DNA of 64,000 nt from Leucobacter chromiiresistens (GTDB lineage: Bacteria; Actinomycetota; Actinomycetes; Actinomycetales; Microbacteriaceae): positions 62,001 through 126,000 of the forward strand of contig NZ_LDRK01000010.1 in NCBI RefSeq assembly GCF_001477055.1, read 5' to 3'. The notes under the pieces were generated by a model. It did not search any database. It saw nothing but the letters and a program-made list of their open reading frames with translations, and was not told the DNA's origin. Positions within the stretch are counted from its first letter, which is position 1, and each line of letters starts with the position of its first letter. This document shows, piece after piece, positions 7,856 through 16,716 of this stretch. A program made the position numbers and the translations under genes.

Positions 7856-9664
7856 TCACCGGTCGTCGCCGATCAGACCGGGCGCAGGGTTGCTGTTGCC
7901 GCCGCCCGAGCCGTTCGCACCCGAGTTGCCGCTGCCGCCCGTTCCGTTCCCGGCGCTCGGCTCCTCCTCGGGAGCCTCGACCGTGATCGAGAGATCGGGC
8001 GAGGCGGGCGACACGCGCTCGGTGCCGTTGCCCTGGCAGGCGACGGTGTAGTTCACCGTGATCGTGCCGCCCGCGTCGGGCGACTTCGCCTGGAGGTTCG
8101 CCGTCGTGCCCGAGATGCTCGCGAGGCTGCCGTCGCCCGACACCGTGACGTTGTAGTTCGACACCTGCATGCCGGTGGGGCACACGTACGTCGGCAGCGA
8201 GACCGTGAACGATGCGCCCGACTCCACCGAGCTCGGCCCGGTCGGCGCTCCCGGCGCCGGCGCCTCGCCGTAGGCCACGTTGTACGTCAGCGTGATGGGC
8301 TCGTCGAGCGGCACGCTGCTCCCCGTCGGGTTCACCGAGGTCACCAGGTTCACCTGATCGTCGGGTGCCTGGTTGCCCGGAGCCGTGGTGACGTTGGTGA
8401 AGCCGAGGCCCTGCAGGTAGGCGACGGCCTCGTCGACGTTGCGCCCGACCACCTCGTCGCCGTCGACGACGCCCGTGGTCGGCTCGGGCGGCGTCGTGGT
8501 CTCGGCCGGGGTGGTCGTGCGCGTCGGCGTCGACGTGGTCGGCGGCGTGTCGGCGTCATTGCTGCCGTTCAGCAGCGCGATGGCGGTGCCGCCGCCGATG
8601 AGCAGCAGCAGCACCAGCAGCGTGATCAGCGGCCAGGTCCACGGACTGCGCTTCTTCTTCTTCGGCTCCTCGTCGACCGGGGTCTCGTCCTCGGACGGCG
8701 CCTCGAGCGGCAGGGCGCCGGGCATCGCCGTCGTCTGCGGCAGCGCCGTGGTCGCGGCGTCGGAGACGGAGGTCTGCGGCAGCGCCATCGTCGCGGGCTG
8801 GCTGTCGCCGAGCACCTGCGGCACGTAGCTCGCGGCGAGCTGCACGTCGCCGCGGTGCAGCGCGGTCGCGGCCTGCGCGAGCTTGGCGGCCGTCATCGGG
8901 CGGCCGGCCGCATCCTTCGCGAGGCAGGCGAGCACGAGGTTGCGGACGGGCTCGGGGATGTCGGTCGGCAGGTCGGGCGGCGTGTCGTTGATCTGCGCCA
9001 TGGCGATGGCGACCTGCGACTCGCCGGTGAAGGGGCGCTTGCCGGCGAGGCACTCGTACGCGACGACGCCGAGCGAGTAGATGTCGGTGGCCGCGGTCGC
9101 GGTGTGGCCGCTGGCCTGCTCCGGCGCGAGGTACTGCACCGTGCCCATGACCTGACCGGTCGCGGTCAGCGGCACCTGGTCGGCGATCCGCGCGATGCCG
9201 AAGTCGGTGATCTTCACCCGGCCCTCGGGCGTGATGAGCAGGTTGCCGGGCTTGATGTCGCGGTGCACGAGACCCGCGTCGTGCGCCGCCTGCAGCGAGG
9301 TCGCGGTCTGCGCGACGATGCCGAGCACCCGGTTCGCGGGCAGGCGCCCCTCGCGGTCGATGATCGCCGACAGCGGCTCGCCGGGCACGAGCTCCATCAC
9401 GATGTACGCGGAGCCCTGCTCCTCGCCGTAGTCGAACACGTTCGCGATGCCCTCGTGGTTCACGAGCGCGGCGTGGCGCGCCTCGGCGCGGAAGCGCTCG
9501 AGGAAGCCGGGATCGCCCATGTACTCGTCCTTGAGGATCTTGATGGCGACGGTGCGGCCGATAATGCTGTCGGTCGCCTTCCAGACCTCACCCATGCCAC
9601 CGACGGCGATCCTCGAGCTGAGCTCGTAGCGTCCGCCGAATGTGATCCCTGCCGCTGGCCTCAT
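7856..9664 (-). CDS. pknA: serine/threonine protein kinase, PknA type, with unusual extracellular region
   Basis: A 602-residue receptor kinase. The kinase domain (about residues 10-275) has GGMGEVW, AIKILK, HRDIKPGNLL and DFGIARI. A KKKKRSPWTWP stop-transfer start precedes one membrane helix (about 345-368). Outside are one PASTA-like repeat, then an Ig-like beta domain with two cysteines (YVCPTG and YTVACQG) and a Gly/Asn/Ser-rich tail. Mycobacterial PknA lacks such a sensor domain, so this is a distinctive feature. The kinase is encoded between pbpA and pknB with a four-base ATGA overlap to pbpA, so it is cotranscribed with peptidoglycan synthesis genes, and probably regulates elongation and division with PknB. 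Confidence 0.93.
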   Translation of the reverse strand: MRPAAGITFGGRYELSSRIAVGGMGEVWKATDSIIGRTVAIKILKDEYMGDPGFLERFRAEARHAALVNHEGIANVFDYGEEQGSAYIVMELVPGEPLSAIIDREGRLPANRVLGIVAQTATSLQAAHDAGLVHRDIKPGNLLITPEGRVKITDFGIARIADQVPLTATGQVMGTVQYLAPEQASGHTATAATDIYSLGVVAYECLAGKRPFTGESQVAIAMAQINDTPPDLPTDIPEPVRNLVLACLAKDAAGRPMTAAKLAQAATALHRGDVQLAASYVPQVLGDSQPATMALPQTSVSDAATTALPQTTAMPGALPLEAPSEDETPVDEEPKKKKRSPWTWPLITLLVLLLLIGGGTAIALLNGSNDADTPPTTSTPTRTTTPAETTTPPEPTTGVVDGDEVVGRNVDEAVAYLQGLGFTNVTTAPGNQAPDDQVNLVTSVNPTGSSVPLDEPITLTYNVAYGEAPAPGAPTGPSSVESGASFTVSLPTYVCPTGMQVSNYNVTVSGDGSLASISGTTANLQAKSPDAGGTITVNYTVACQGNGTERVSPASPDLSITVEAPEEEPSAGNGTGGSGNSGANGSGGGNSNPAPGLIGDDR

Positions 9665-11148
9665 TCGCTCAACACCGCTTCCATTACTCGTTTTCCAACA
9701 GCCGTCGGAAGCTCGAACGAGCCTCCCTCATTTCCGAAGTTCGCGCCACCGCCGTCGGCGATCACTACGGCTACCGCGACCTCCGGATCCTCCACCGGTG
9801 CGAAACCAGTGAACCACAGCGTGAAGGGAAGATCATTCCCATCCGCGTCCGTGCCGTTCTCGGCGGTGCCCGTCTTCCCCGCGACGCGGACGCCGTCGAT
9901 CGCCGCGTTCTGCGCGAGCCCCTCCGGCTTGTTCACGCCGTGCTCCATCATGCTCGCCACCGCGTCGGCCGTCTTCTCGGAGACCGGCTGACTGAACTGC
10001 TCGGGGGAGAACTCCTTCTCCACCGTCAGATCGGGCGTGATGACCTTGTCGACGAGGTACGGCTTCATGACGGTGCCGCCGTTCGCGATTCCGGCCGACA
10101 CCATCGCGATCTGCAGCGGGGTGGCCCGCACGTCCTGCTGACCGATCGACGCGAGGGCGACCTGCGCCTTGCTCTCGGGCACGGGCGACTGGCTCGGGGT
10201 CACCGGGGTGGGGATCGCGAGATCCTGCCCGAACCCGAACTTCGCCGCCATGTCGGGCACCGCGTTGTCGTCCATCTTCGTCGTCATCTCGGCGATGGGG
10301 ATGTTGCACGACAGCACGAGCGCCTGATCGAGCGTCGCCTTGTCGCCCGACCCGCACGTGCTCCGCGACGCGTTCTGCAGCACGGAGCTCGACTGCGGCA
10401 GCGTCCACTGCGCCGGGTTGTCGAACTCGGTCGAGGGCGTCGCCGCACCCGACTCGATCGCCGCGGCGGCCGAGATCAGCTTGTAGACCGATCCCGGAGG
10501 GTACAGATCGCCCGCGATGGCGCGGTTCTGCAGCGGTTGCGACGGGTCGTCGTTGAGCTGGCGGTAGTTCGTGATGATGTCTGCGTCGTTGTTGCTCGAG
10601 AGCGCGTTCGGGTCGAACCCGGGCGTCGAGGTGAGCGCGAGGATCTTGCCGGTCTTCGGCTCCAGCGCGACGACGGCGCCCTCGAACCCGTTCTCGGTCA
10701 TCGCCGTGTACGCCGCCTCCTGCGCCGCCGGGTCGATGGTGGTCTCGATCGAGCTGCCCTGCGGCTCGACGCCGTTCAGGGTGTTCATGATGCGCGTGAA
10801 GAACTGGGCGTTGCCGCTGCCCGACAGGTCCTGGTTCATCGCGGCCTCGAGACCCGTCATGCCCTGCGTGCGCGAGAAATAGCCGGTGAGCGGCGCGTAC
10901 ATGGGGCCGTTCGCGTACTGCCGCACGTACTGGAAGTCGTCGTCGGTCGGCGTGGAGAAGGCGACGGGATCGCCGTCGACGAGGATCGCGCCGCGCTCGA
11001 CCTTGTAGCTGTTCATCAGCGCGCGCGAGTTCAGCGCGTTGGCGCGCAGGTCGTCGGCCTGCACGAACTGGATCATCGTGACCGAGAAGAACAGCACGAT
11101 GAACATGCCGAACACGGCGCGAGTGATGAGCTTGAGGGGCTTGTTCAT
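9661..11148 (-). CDS. pbpA: penicillin-binding protein 2 (transpeptidase)
   Basis: A 495-residue class B penicillin-binding protein that cross-links peptidoglycan. One N-terminal membrane anchor (about residues 8-28) is followed by a short dimerisation part and the transpeptidase domain. Active-site motifs are SVYK (Ser220, Lys223), SCN near residue 281 and KTG in AGKTGTAENG near residue 426. It is the short PbpA form found beside rodA/ftsW in actinobacteria, paired with that glycosyltransferase. The start ATG overlaps the stop of the preceding rodA/ftsW gene (ATGA), and the stop overlaps the pknA start in the same way, so the three are translationally coupled. Confidence 0.95.
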   Translation of the reverse strand: MNKPLKLITRAVFGMFIVLFFSVTMIQFVQADDLRANALNSRALMNSYKVERGAILVDGDPVAFSTPTDDDFQYVRQYANGPMYAPLTGYFSRTQGMTGLEAAMNQDLSGSGNAQFFTRIMNTLNGVEPQGSSIETTIDPAAQEAAYTAMTENGFEGAVVALEPKTGKILALTSTPGFDPNALSSNNDADIITNYRQLNDDPSQPLQNRAIAGDLYPPGSVYKLISAAAAIESGAATPSTEFDNPAQWTLPQSSSVLQNASRSTCGSGDKATLDQALVLSCNIPIAEMTTKMDDNAVPDMAAKFGFGQDLAIPTPVTPSQSPVPESKAQVALASIGQQDVRATPLQIAMVSAGIANGGTVMKPYLVDKVITPDLTVEKEFSPEQFSQPVSEKTADAVASMMEHGVNKPEGLAQNAAIDGVRVAGKTGTAENGTDADGNDLPFTLWFTGFAPVEDPEVAVAVVIADGGGANFGNEGGSFELPTAVGKRVMEAVLSE

Positions 11149-12545
11149 GAGCGGATCACCAGCTTCGGTCGGTTGCGAACCGAGTTCGACAGGAGGATCA
11201 GGAGGGCGATGATGATCCAGTTCGAGACGAGCGACGAACCGCCCGCGGCCAGGAACGGCGCGGTGAGGCCCGTGAGCGGGATCACCCGGGTGACGCCGCC
11301 GACCACGATGAAGACCTGGAACGCGATGGTGAACGCGAGGCCCGCGGCGAGCAGCTTGCCGAAGTCGTCGTGCCCGGCGAACCCGATGCGGAGGCCCCGG
11401 CCGACGAGCAGCAGGTAGGCGGCGAGGATCACGAAGAGCCCGATGAGGCCCAGCTCCTCGCCGATGCTCGGAATGATGTAGTCGCTGAACGAGAGCGGCG
11501 TCACCGCCGGGTACCCCTGGCCCAGGCCGGTGCCCGTCATGCCGCCGTTCGCCATGCCGAAGAGGCCCTGCACCATCTGGTAGCTCGCGCCGTTCGGATC
11601 GGCGAACGGGTCGAGCCAGTTCGCGAACCGGTTGCCGACGTAGGGCAGCGTCTGGCTCGCGATCAGGCCGCCCGCGAGGAAGAGGCCGAGGCCGAGGATG
11701 ATCCAGCCGATTCGGCCCGTCGCCAGGTACAGCATCGAGAGGAAGAGGCCGAAGTAGAGGAGCGAGGTGCCGAGATCGCGCTGGAACACGAGCACCGACA
11801 TCGCGGCGAGCCAGAACACGATGAGCGGACCGAGGTCGCGTGCGCGCGGGAAGCGGATGCCGAGGATCTTCTTGCCCGCCATCGCGAGCGAATCGCGGCT
11901 GCGCACCAGGTACCCGGCGAAGAAGACGGCGAGCAGGATCTTCGCGATCTCGCCCGGCTGGAACGAGAAGCCGCCGATGTTGATCCAGACGCGGGCGCCG
12001 TTGAGCGTCTGGCCGATGCCGGGAAGCATCGGCAGGAGCAGCAGCACCACCGCGGCGAGACCCGTGAGGTACGTGTACCGGAACAGCACCATGTGGTTGC
12101 GGATCACCCAGAGCACTGCGATGGCGGCGACGACCGCGATGGTCGACCAGAGGAGCTGCCGCACCGGGAAGGCCGCCTCCTCGTCGAAGGAGATGCGGTA
12201 GATCATCGCGATGCCGACCATGTTCAGCATCGCCGCGATCGGCATGATGAGCGGGTCGGCGTCGGGCGCGATGCGGCGGATGGTCAGGTGCAGCCCGATG
12301 AGCGCGACGGCGAACGCGGCGCCCATCGGCAGGAGCTCCGTCGACGGTGCGCCCCCGAGGGTGAGATCGATGATGACGATCGCGCCGACGCCGATGGCGA
12401 CCGCGAAGACGAGCAGCGCCAGCTCGAGCGCCTGCAGCTTGCGCGGCGCGCGCAGCGCCGTGATGCGCTGCAGCACCGTCTCGCTGGTGCGGGTCTTCTC
12501 GAACGTGCGGGCCTGCCCGCCGTCGGCCGACTGGGCGTCACTCAT
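11145..12545 (-). CDS. rodA: FtsW/RodA/SpoVE family peptidoglycan glycosyltransferase
   Basis: A 466-residue polytopic membrane protein of the SEDS family, which polymerises lipid II into glycan strands. At least ten hydrophobic segments are visible. Conserved stretches include LNGARVWINIGGFSFQPGEIAK and, near the C-terminus, the PSIGEELGLIG loop and GLTAPFLAAGGSS. The cytoplasmic N-terminus (about 40 residues) is polar and could be phosphorylated by the kinases encoded downstream. The gene order with pbpA suggests a RodA-PBP2 elongation pair; FtsW function cannot be excluded. A GGGGGA site lies six bases before the ATG, which sits inside the end of pstP (eight-base overlap). Confidence 0.93.
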   Translation of the reverse strand: MSDAQSADGGQARTFEKTRTSETVLQRITALRAPRKLQALELALLVFAVAIGVGAIVIIDLTLGGAPSTELLPMGAAFAVALIGLHLTIRRIAPDADPLIMPIAAMLNMVGIAMIYRISFDEEAAFPVRQLLWSTIAVVAAIAVLWVIRNHMVLFRYTYLTGLAAVVLLLLPMLPGIGQTLNGARVWINIGGFSFQPGEIAKILLAVFFAGYLVRSRDSLAMAGKKILGIRFPRARDLGPLIVFWLAAMSVLVFQRDLGTSLLYFGLFLSMLYLATGRIGWIILGLGLFLAGGLIASQTLPYVGNRFANWLDPFADPNGASYQMVQGLFGMANGGMTGTGLGQGYPAVTPLSFSDYIIPSIGEELGLIGLFVILAAYLLLVGRGLRIGFAGHDDFGKLLAAGLAFTIAFQVFIVVGGVTRVIPLTGLTAPFLAAGGSSLVSNWIIIALLILLSNSVRNRPKLVIRS

Positions 12546-13809
12546 CGGTATCCCCCAATCGCAGCACGATGTCGCGCGCCTCCTCCAGGGAGCCCGCCGT
12601 CAGCGTGCGCTTCACCTGCCGCTGCTCGAGGCCGTCGAGATCCTCCAGCGGAATCTCGGTGTCCTCGGCGACCGAGTAGAGCGAGAGCGCGCCGATGTTC
12701 TGCTGCACGCCCTGGTAGATGATGACCGTGCGGTCGTCGGTGCCGACGAAGTAGCGGGTCTGCGTCCACTGGTAGCCGACGAGCAGCGCGCCCCCGATGG
12801 CCACGAGCACGGCGATCCCGCCGAACGCCCACAGCAGGCGCCGGCGACGATTGCGGCGCTTCGTCTCCGCGATGAGCTCGGCCAGGTACTCGTCGACGCG
12901 CGACTCGAAGTGGCTCTCCTCGACCACGGGCGCCTTGCGCACCGCGCGCTTGCGGCTGAGCAGGCGGTTGCGGGCCGTCGACGTCGTGCCGTCCATCGCG
13001 GCCTCGGTCGTCGCGGCCGATCCGGCGAAGCGCCGGCCCTCCTGCTTGAGCTCGAGGGTGTCGCCCGGGTCGACCGCGGGAGCGGCGACGGTCTCGACGA
13101 GCACGACCGTCACGTTGTCGGGCGCGCCGTGCGACAGGCTCTTGTCGATGAGCGCGTCCACGCCGTTCTGCAGCGTCGAGCGGCGGCGCAGGATCTTCTC
13201 GATATCGGCGTCGTCGACGTAGCCGCAGAGGCCGTCCGAGCACAGCAGCCAGACGTCGCCCGGCTGCGTGTCGACCACCAGGGTGTCGACCTGCGGCGAG
13301 GAGTCGACGTCGCCGAGCACCCGCATCAGCACCGAGCGGCGCGGGTGGGTCTTCGCCTCCTCCTCGGTGATCTTGCCGCTGTCGACGAGGCGCTGCACGA
13401 ACGTGTGATCCTTGGTGATCTGCTGCAGCGCGTCGTCGCGCAGCAGGTACAGGCGGGAGTCGCCGATGTGGCCGATGGCCAGCTGATCCTCGACCGGGAT
13501 GAAGCCCGTGAAGGTCGTGCCCATGCCGGCCAGCTCGGGGCGGTCGCGCACGGTGGAGCGCAGCTTCGTGTTCGTGTCGAGGATCGCCGTGCGCAGCACG
13601 TTCGTCATCGCCTCTGGGCTGCCCGTCGGCGGTACGTCGAGCTCGGCCATCGCCTTCGCCGCGATCGCGGAGGCCACGTCGCCGCCCGCGTGACCGCCCA
13701 TGCCGTCTGCGACGAGATAGATGTGATCGCCGGCGAACGCCGAATCCTGGTTGTTGGACCGCACCATGCCCACATGGGAGCCGATGGCGCTCTCGTACGT
13801 GACCGTCAC
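12538..13809 (-). CDS. pstP: PP2C-type serine/threonine phosphatase PstP
   Basis: A 423-residue phosphatase that reverses PknA/PknB phosphorylation. The N-terminal PP2C domain (about residues 1-235) keeps the metal-binding motifs VADGMGGHAGGDVAS, LCSDGL and GAPDNVTVV. A charged linker with many Arg/Ser residues precedes one membrane helix (about 320-342) and an outer C-terminal part of roughly 80 residues, the same layout as mycobacterial PstP. I chose the GTG at 13809 (MTVTYESAIG), two bases after the fhaB stop; an open frame extends far upstream but it is the antisense-free shadow of fhaB. It is the third gene of the operon. Confidence 0.93.
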   Translation of the reverse strand: MTVTYESAIGSHVGMVRSNNQDSAFAGDHIYLVADGMGGHAGGDVASAIAAKAMAELDVPPTGSPEAMTNVLRTAILDTNTKLRSTVRDRPELAGMGTTFTGFIPVEDQLAIGHIGDSRLYLLRDDALQQITKDHTFVQRLVDSGKITEEEAKTHPRRSVLMRVLGDVDSSPQVDTLVVDTQPGDVWLLCSDGLCGYVDDADIEKILRRRSTLQNGVDALIDKSLSHGAPDNVTVVLVETVAAPAVDPGDTLELKQEGRRFAGSAATTEAAMDGTTSTARNRLLSRKRAVRKAPVVEESHFESRVDEYLAELIAETKRRNRRRRLLWAFGGIAVLVAIGGALLVGYQWTQTRYFVGTDDRTVIIYQGVQQNIGALSLYSVAEDTEIPLEDLDGLEQRQVKRTLTAGSLEEARDIVLRLGDTDE

Positions 13810-13811
13810 GC

Positions 13812-14375
13812 TCAGGGCCTCAACTCGAACGTGGTCGTGCCGATGGTGACCGGCGTGTACGGGGGCACGGGAACCGACTTCGTGACGCGCGCGCCGTCGA
13901 GACGGGTGCCGTTCGTGGAGTCGAGGTCGGTGAGGATCCACTCGCCGCCGGTGCGGGCGAGGCGGGCGTGATAGGTCGAGGTGTACTCGTCGACGATCAC
14001 CAGGGTGGAATCGCTGCTGCGCCCGATCGTCACCAGGTCGTCGTCGAGCACGATCGAGGTACCGGACGCGACGCCCGACGTGATGACGAGGTGCTTGGGA
14101 GCGCCCAGGCCGCCGGCCGTGGGCAGCGCGCCGCCGCTCGGGGTGATCGCCGGGGGCCCCGTCGCCGCCTGCGGTGCAGCGGGCGCGGCGGGGGCGGAGG
14201 ACCGCGGAGCCGCCGCCGGGGTGACCGCCTGCACCGATGCAGACCCGTCTCCCTTCATGCGACGCACCGGGGCGCCGAACAGGTCGCTGCGCAGCGCGTA
14301 GACGATGGCGAAGATGAAGATCCACAGCACCAGCAGGAAGCCGATGCGCAGGATCAGGAGGGTGAGTTCGCTCAC
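13812..14375 (-). CDS. fhaB: FHA domain protein FhaB (FipA-like)
   Basis: A 187-residue protein with an N-terminal membrane helix (about residues 4-27, LLILRIGFLLVLWIFIFAIVY), a Pro/Ala-rich linker and a C-terminal FHA domain (about 95-187) with IGRSSDST and STNGTRLDG, the residues that bind phosphothreonine. In mycobacteria the homologue is a PknA/PknB substrate that links FtsZ and FtsQ at the septum. The GTG start overlaps the stop of fhaA by four bases (GTGA), and a GGAGAGG site lies just ahead. Confidence 0.92.
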   Translation of the reverse strand: MSELTLLILRIGFLLVLWIFIFAIVYALRSDLFGAPVRRMKGDGSASVQAVTPAAAPRSSAPAAPAAPQAATGPPAITPSGGALPTAGGLGAPKHLVITSGVASGTSIVLDDDLVTIGRSSDSTLVIVDEYTSTYHARLARTGGEWILTDLDSTNGTRLDGARVTKSVPVPPYTPVTIGTTTFELRP

Positions 14376-15298
14376 AGGCCTCTCCAGAAGTCTTCGTCGA
14401 TGCCCGGAGCCGCGTCTCGCGCGGGCTTCGGGTTCGACGTGCGGGGGGTGCTGCGCCCGACGCCTCGGTCGGGTGCGTCCGCCGCGCGGGGCGCGGGGCC
14501 GGCGCTCGGCGCAGCGCTCGGGAAATCTGCGGGGGGCGTCAGTCGCTGCGCAGGCCGGGCGGGCTGCGGCGGCTGCGCCGATTGTGCGGGCTGCGCGCGC
14601 GTCGGTGCGGGAGGCGCTGCTCGCCGGCTGCTCTCCCGGCCGGGGACCAGCTGGAACTGCAGGCTCGTCTGACCGATGGTGATGACGGTGCCGGGGGAGA
14701 GCGCCGCTTCGCGGAACCGCTGGCCGTTGATCTTCGAGCCGTTCGTGGAGCCGAGGTCGCGGGCGATGCCCGCCGCCCCGTCCCAGATCAGCTCGAGGTG
14801 CTTGCGCGAGGCGGCGTTGTCGCTGATGCGGATGCCGCAGTCGCTGCCGCGGCCCACCGTGGTGGTGCCCCGGCCCAGCTCGTGGCGCGTGCCGTCGACG
14901 TCGATGGCCGCGACCCAGTCGACCGCGCCCTCCACCCGCGAGGCGTCGACCTGCAGCACGCCGACCGTGATCGAGCTGTCGCTGCGGATCTCGACGTCGG
15001 GCTCGCCGAGCAACTGGTAGCTCTGCCGCTTCGCGTGCTTCACGATGATGCCCCGCAGCTCCTGCCCGAGCGTGCTGCCGAGCTGGTACAGGCGATCCGC
15101 GTCCTTCTCCGACACGCGCACGACGAAGCGGTTCGGGGCGAGCACGCGGTCGCGGTCGACCACGACGGCGCCGATGTCGAGCTCGCGCTTGAGCGCCGAG
15201 GCGATCTCGACCGGCTGCACTCCCGAGCGGAACGTGCGCGCGAACGCGCCGTTGACGGCTCGTTCGAGCCCGCGCTCGACGCTGTCCAGAATGCCCAC
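14372..15298 (-). CDS. fhaA: FHA domain protein FhaA (DUF3662)
   Basis: A 308-residue cytoplasmic scaffold. The N-terminal DUF3662 domain (about residues 1-120, starting MGILDSVERGLERAVNGAFARTF) is followed by an FHA domain (about 135-215) with VGRGSDCGIRIS, ASRKHLEL and STNGSKING, and a Pro/Ala/Arg-rich tail with the C-terminal DEDFWRGL. FhaA binds phosphorylated partners such as the MurJ-like lipid II flippase in mycobacteria. It is the first gene of the operon, so its upstream gap should hold the main promoter; a TAAACT box lies at 15352-15357 on the minus strand. The start is GTG. Confidence 0.92.
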   Translation of the reverse strand: MGILDSVERGLERAVNGAFARTFRSGVQPVEIASALKRELDIGAVVVDRDRVLAPNRFVVRVSEKDADRLYQLGSTLGQELRGIIVKHAKRQSYQLLGEPDVEIRSDSSITVGVLQVDASRVEGAVDWVAAIDVDGTRHELGRGTTTVGRGSDCGIRISDNAASRKHLELIWDGAAGIARDLGSTNGSKINGQRFREAALSPGTVITIGQTSLQFQLVPGRESSRRAAPPAPTRAQPAQSAQPPQPARPAQRLTPPADFPSAAPSAGPAPRAADAPDRGVGRSTPRTSNPKPARDAAPGIDEDFWRGL

Positions 15299-15351
15299 GT
15301 GCCGTGTCGTCCCTTCGTCAGCCCCGGATCGCGCCCGAGGCGGTTTGGTTT

Positions 15352-15357
15352 AGTTTA
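15352..15357 (-). promoter_or_regulatory. possible -10 box of the fhaA-pknB operon
   Basis: TAAACT on the minus strand, 54 bases before the fhaA GTG. It resembles the TAAACT found before pknB. No convincing -35 box at 16-18 bases. Confidence 0.4.
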
Positions 15358-15432
15358 GCCCGCTTTGGCGAGTCGGGCTTCGGCTGCTAAGCTAGGGGAG
15401 TTGTCTGAGTGGAAGCGCTCAGGAAACGACTC

Positions 15433-15515
15433 GCGCGAGTGGCGGAATGGCAGACGCGCTGGCTTCAGGTGCCAGTGCCCGCAAGGGCGTGGGGGTTCAA
15501 GTCCCCCCTCGCGCA
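15433..15515 (+). tRNA. tRNA-Leu (anticodon CAG)
   Basis: The acceptor arms GCGCGAG and CTCGCGC pair fully. The anticodon stem CTGGC / GCCAG encloses the loop TTCAGGT with anticodon CAG. A long variable arm (TGCCCGCAAGGGCG) marks a class II tRNA, and the T arm GGGGG-TTCAAGT-CCCCC is perfect. The discriminator is A and CCA is not encoded. A leucine tRNA next to fhaA is a conserved neighbour in actinobacteria. Confidence 0.97.
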
Positions 15516-15522
15516 CGAGTGC

Positions 15523-15564
15523 AGCGCCCGGTCCCGGAAGGGGTCGGGCGCTGTTGCGTTTTCC
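15523..15564 (+). terminator. terminator after tRNA-Leu
   Basis: AGCGCCCG and CGGGCGCT form an 8-bp stem around a G/C-rich loop, followed by GTTGCGTTTTCC. Confidence 0.75.
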
Positions 15565-15855
15565 GGGGGAGCCCGCGCAGCGCGCGATATCGCGCGGGCC
15601 TCGCTCATGCGGCCGTGCTCGTGGGGCAGTACTCGCGCGGTGGACGCGCGCCTCTCGCGCAGGGGATCCGCGTTCGTACAGGAGGCTTCTGCTCTTTGCG
15701 ACCGCGTGACGCCGGATCTCCTGCATAACGGAGGGCGGAGCATGACGGGGGCTCGGAGCATGGCGGGGCGCCGGAGCGCAACGCCCCGCTGCGGGCGCAC
15801 TAGAGCGAGTAGCTTGGCCTCGAGACGATGCGCGCGAGCGCGAACAGGGGTGACG
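15565..15855. other. 290-base intergenic stretch with no gene seen
   Basis: Between the tRNA terminator and the ZIP gene I see no credible reading frame. It holds a hairpin-forming stretch around GCGCGATATCGCGC (15586-15599) and a near-duplicate GGAGCATG(A/G)CGGGG at about 15736 and 15756. The promoter of the ZIP gene should lie here but I cannot place it. Confidence 0.5.
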
Positions 15856-16614
15856 ATGATTCCGATGTGGCTGCAGGCCCTGTGGTGGGGGTTCGTGGGC
15901 GGCGCCGCCCTGCTGCTCGGAGCGTTCGTCGCCTGGCGGTGGCGGATCCCGCCGAAGGCGATCTCGACGATCATGGCCTTCGGCGCCGGCGTGCTGATCT
16001 CGGCCCTCGCCTTCGAGCTCGTCGACGAGGCCGCCGACGGCGGCGGGCTGCTCCCCACCGTCTCCGGCTTCCTCACCGGTGCCGTAATCTTCGTGGCGGC
16101 GAACGCCGTACTCGCCCGGAAGGGCGCGCGGCACCGCAAGCGCTCGAACGGGCGCCAGAAGAGCGAGTCGGAGCAGCCGGGCAGCGGCACCGCCATCGCG
16201 GTCGGCGCCCTGCTCGACGGCGTTCCCGAATCACTGGTGCTCGGGCTGGGGCTCGTGACCGCGGGCGCCGTGAGCCCCGCCATGCTCGTCGCCGTCTTCA
16301 TCTCGAATGTTCCCGAGGGGCTTTCGAGCAGCGCCGGCATGAAGCAGGCGGGCCGCAGCGCGGCCTACGTGTTCGGCGTGTGGAGCGTCATCGCGGTGCT
16401 GTCGGGCGTGTCGGCCGCGGCGGGGTTCCTGCTGCTCGACGGCGCCCCCGACGGGCTGATCGCGTTCATCACGGCGCTCGCCGCAGGCGCGATCCTCGCG
16501 ATGCTCTCCGACTCGATGATTCCCGAGGCGTTCGAGAACGACCACATGCTGACGGGGCTCACCACGGCGCTCGGCTTCGCCGTCGCGTTCACCGTGCACT
16601 CCCTCGGCGGCTGA
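15856..16614 (+). CDS. ZIP family divalent metal transporter
   Basis: A 252-residue membrane protein of the ZIP family, which moves Zn2+, Fe2+ or Mn2+ into the cytoplasm. Around eight hydrophobic segments are visible. Transmembrane-segment motifs GTAIAVGALLDGVPESLVLG and ISNVPEGLSSSAG provide the Asp/Asn, Pro and Glu residues that form the metal site. A basic loop (ARKGARHRKRSNGRQK) sits between segments three and four; a His-rich loop is absent. The start is either the GTG at 15850 or the ATG at 15856; I chose the latter because GGGGTG precedes it at a usable distance. No metal-responsive operator was recognised. Confidence 0.85.
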   Translation: MIPMWLQALWWGFVGGAALLLGAFVAWRWRIPPKAISTIMAFGAGVLISALAFELVDEAADGGGLLPTVSGFLTGAVIFVAANAVLARKGARHRKRSNGRQKSESEQPGSGTAIAVGALLDGVPESLVLGLGLVTAGAVSPAMLVAVFISNVPEGLSSSAGMKQAGRSAAYVFGVWSVIAVLSGVSAAAGFLLLDGAPDGLIAFITALAAGAILAMLSDSMIPEAFENDHMLTGLTTALGFAVAFTVHSLGG

Positions 16615-16716
16615 CGGGCGGGCGCGGCGCACCGCCGCGAGCGAAGTGGTGCTTGCGGTCGGCGACGCGACGGGAGTTTACTGGGCGCAGGGGGAACTCG
16701 AACCAGGGGAGGCTCG

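Noticed and set aside
7793-9991. A 732-codon plus-strand frame over pknA
   Set aside because: Antisense shadow of a well-supported kinase; the sequence is Arg/Gly-rich without motifs.
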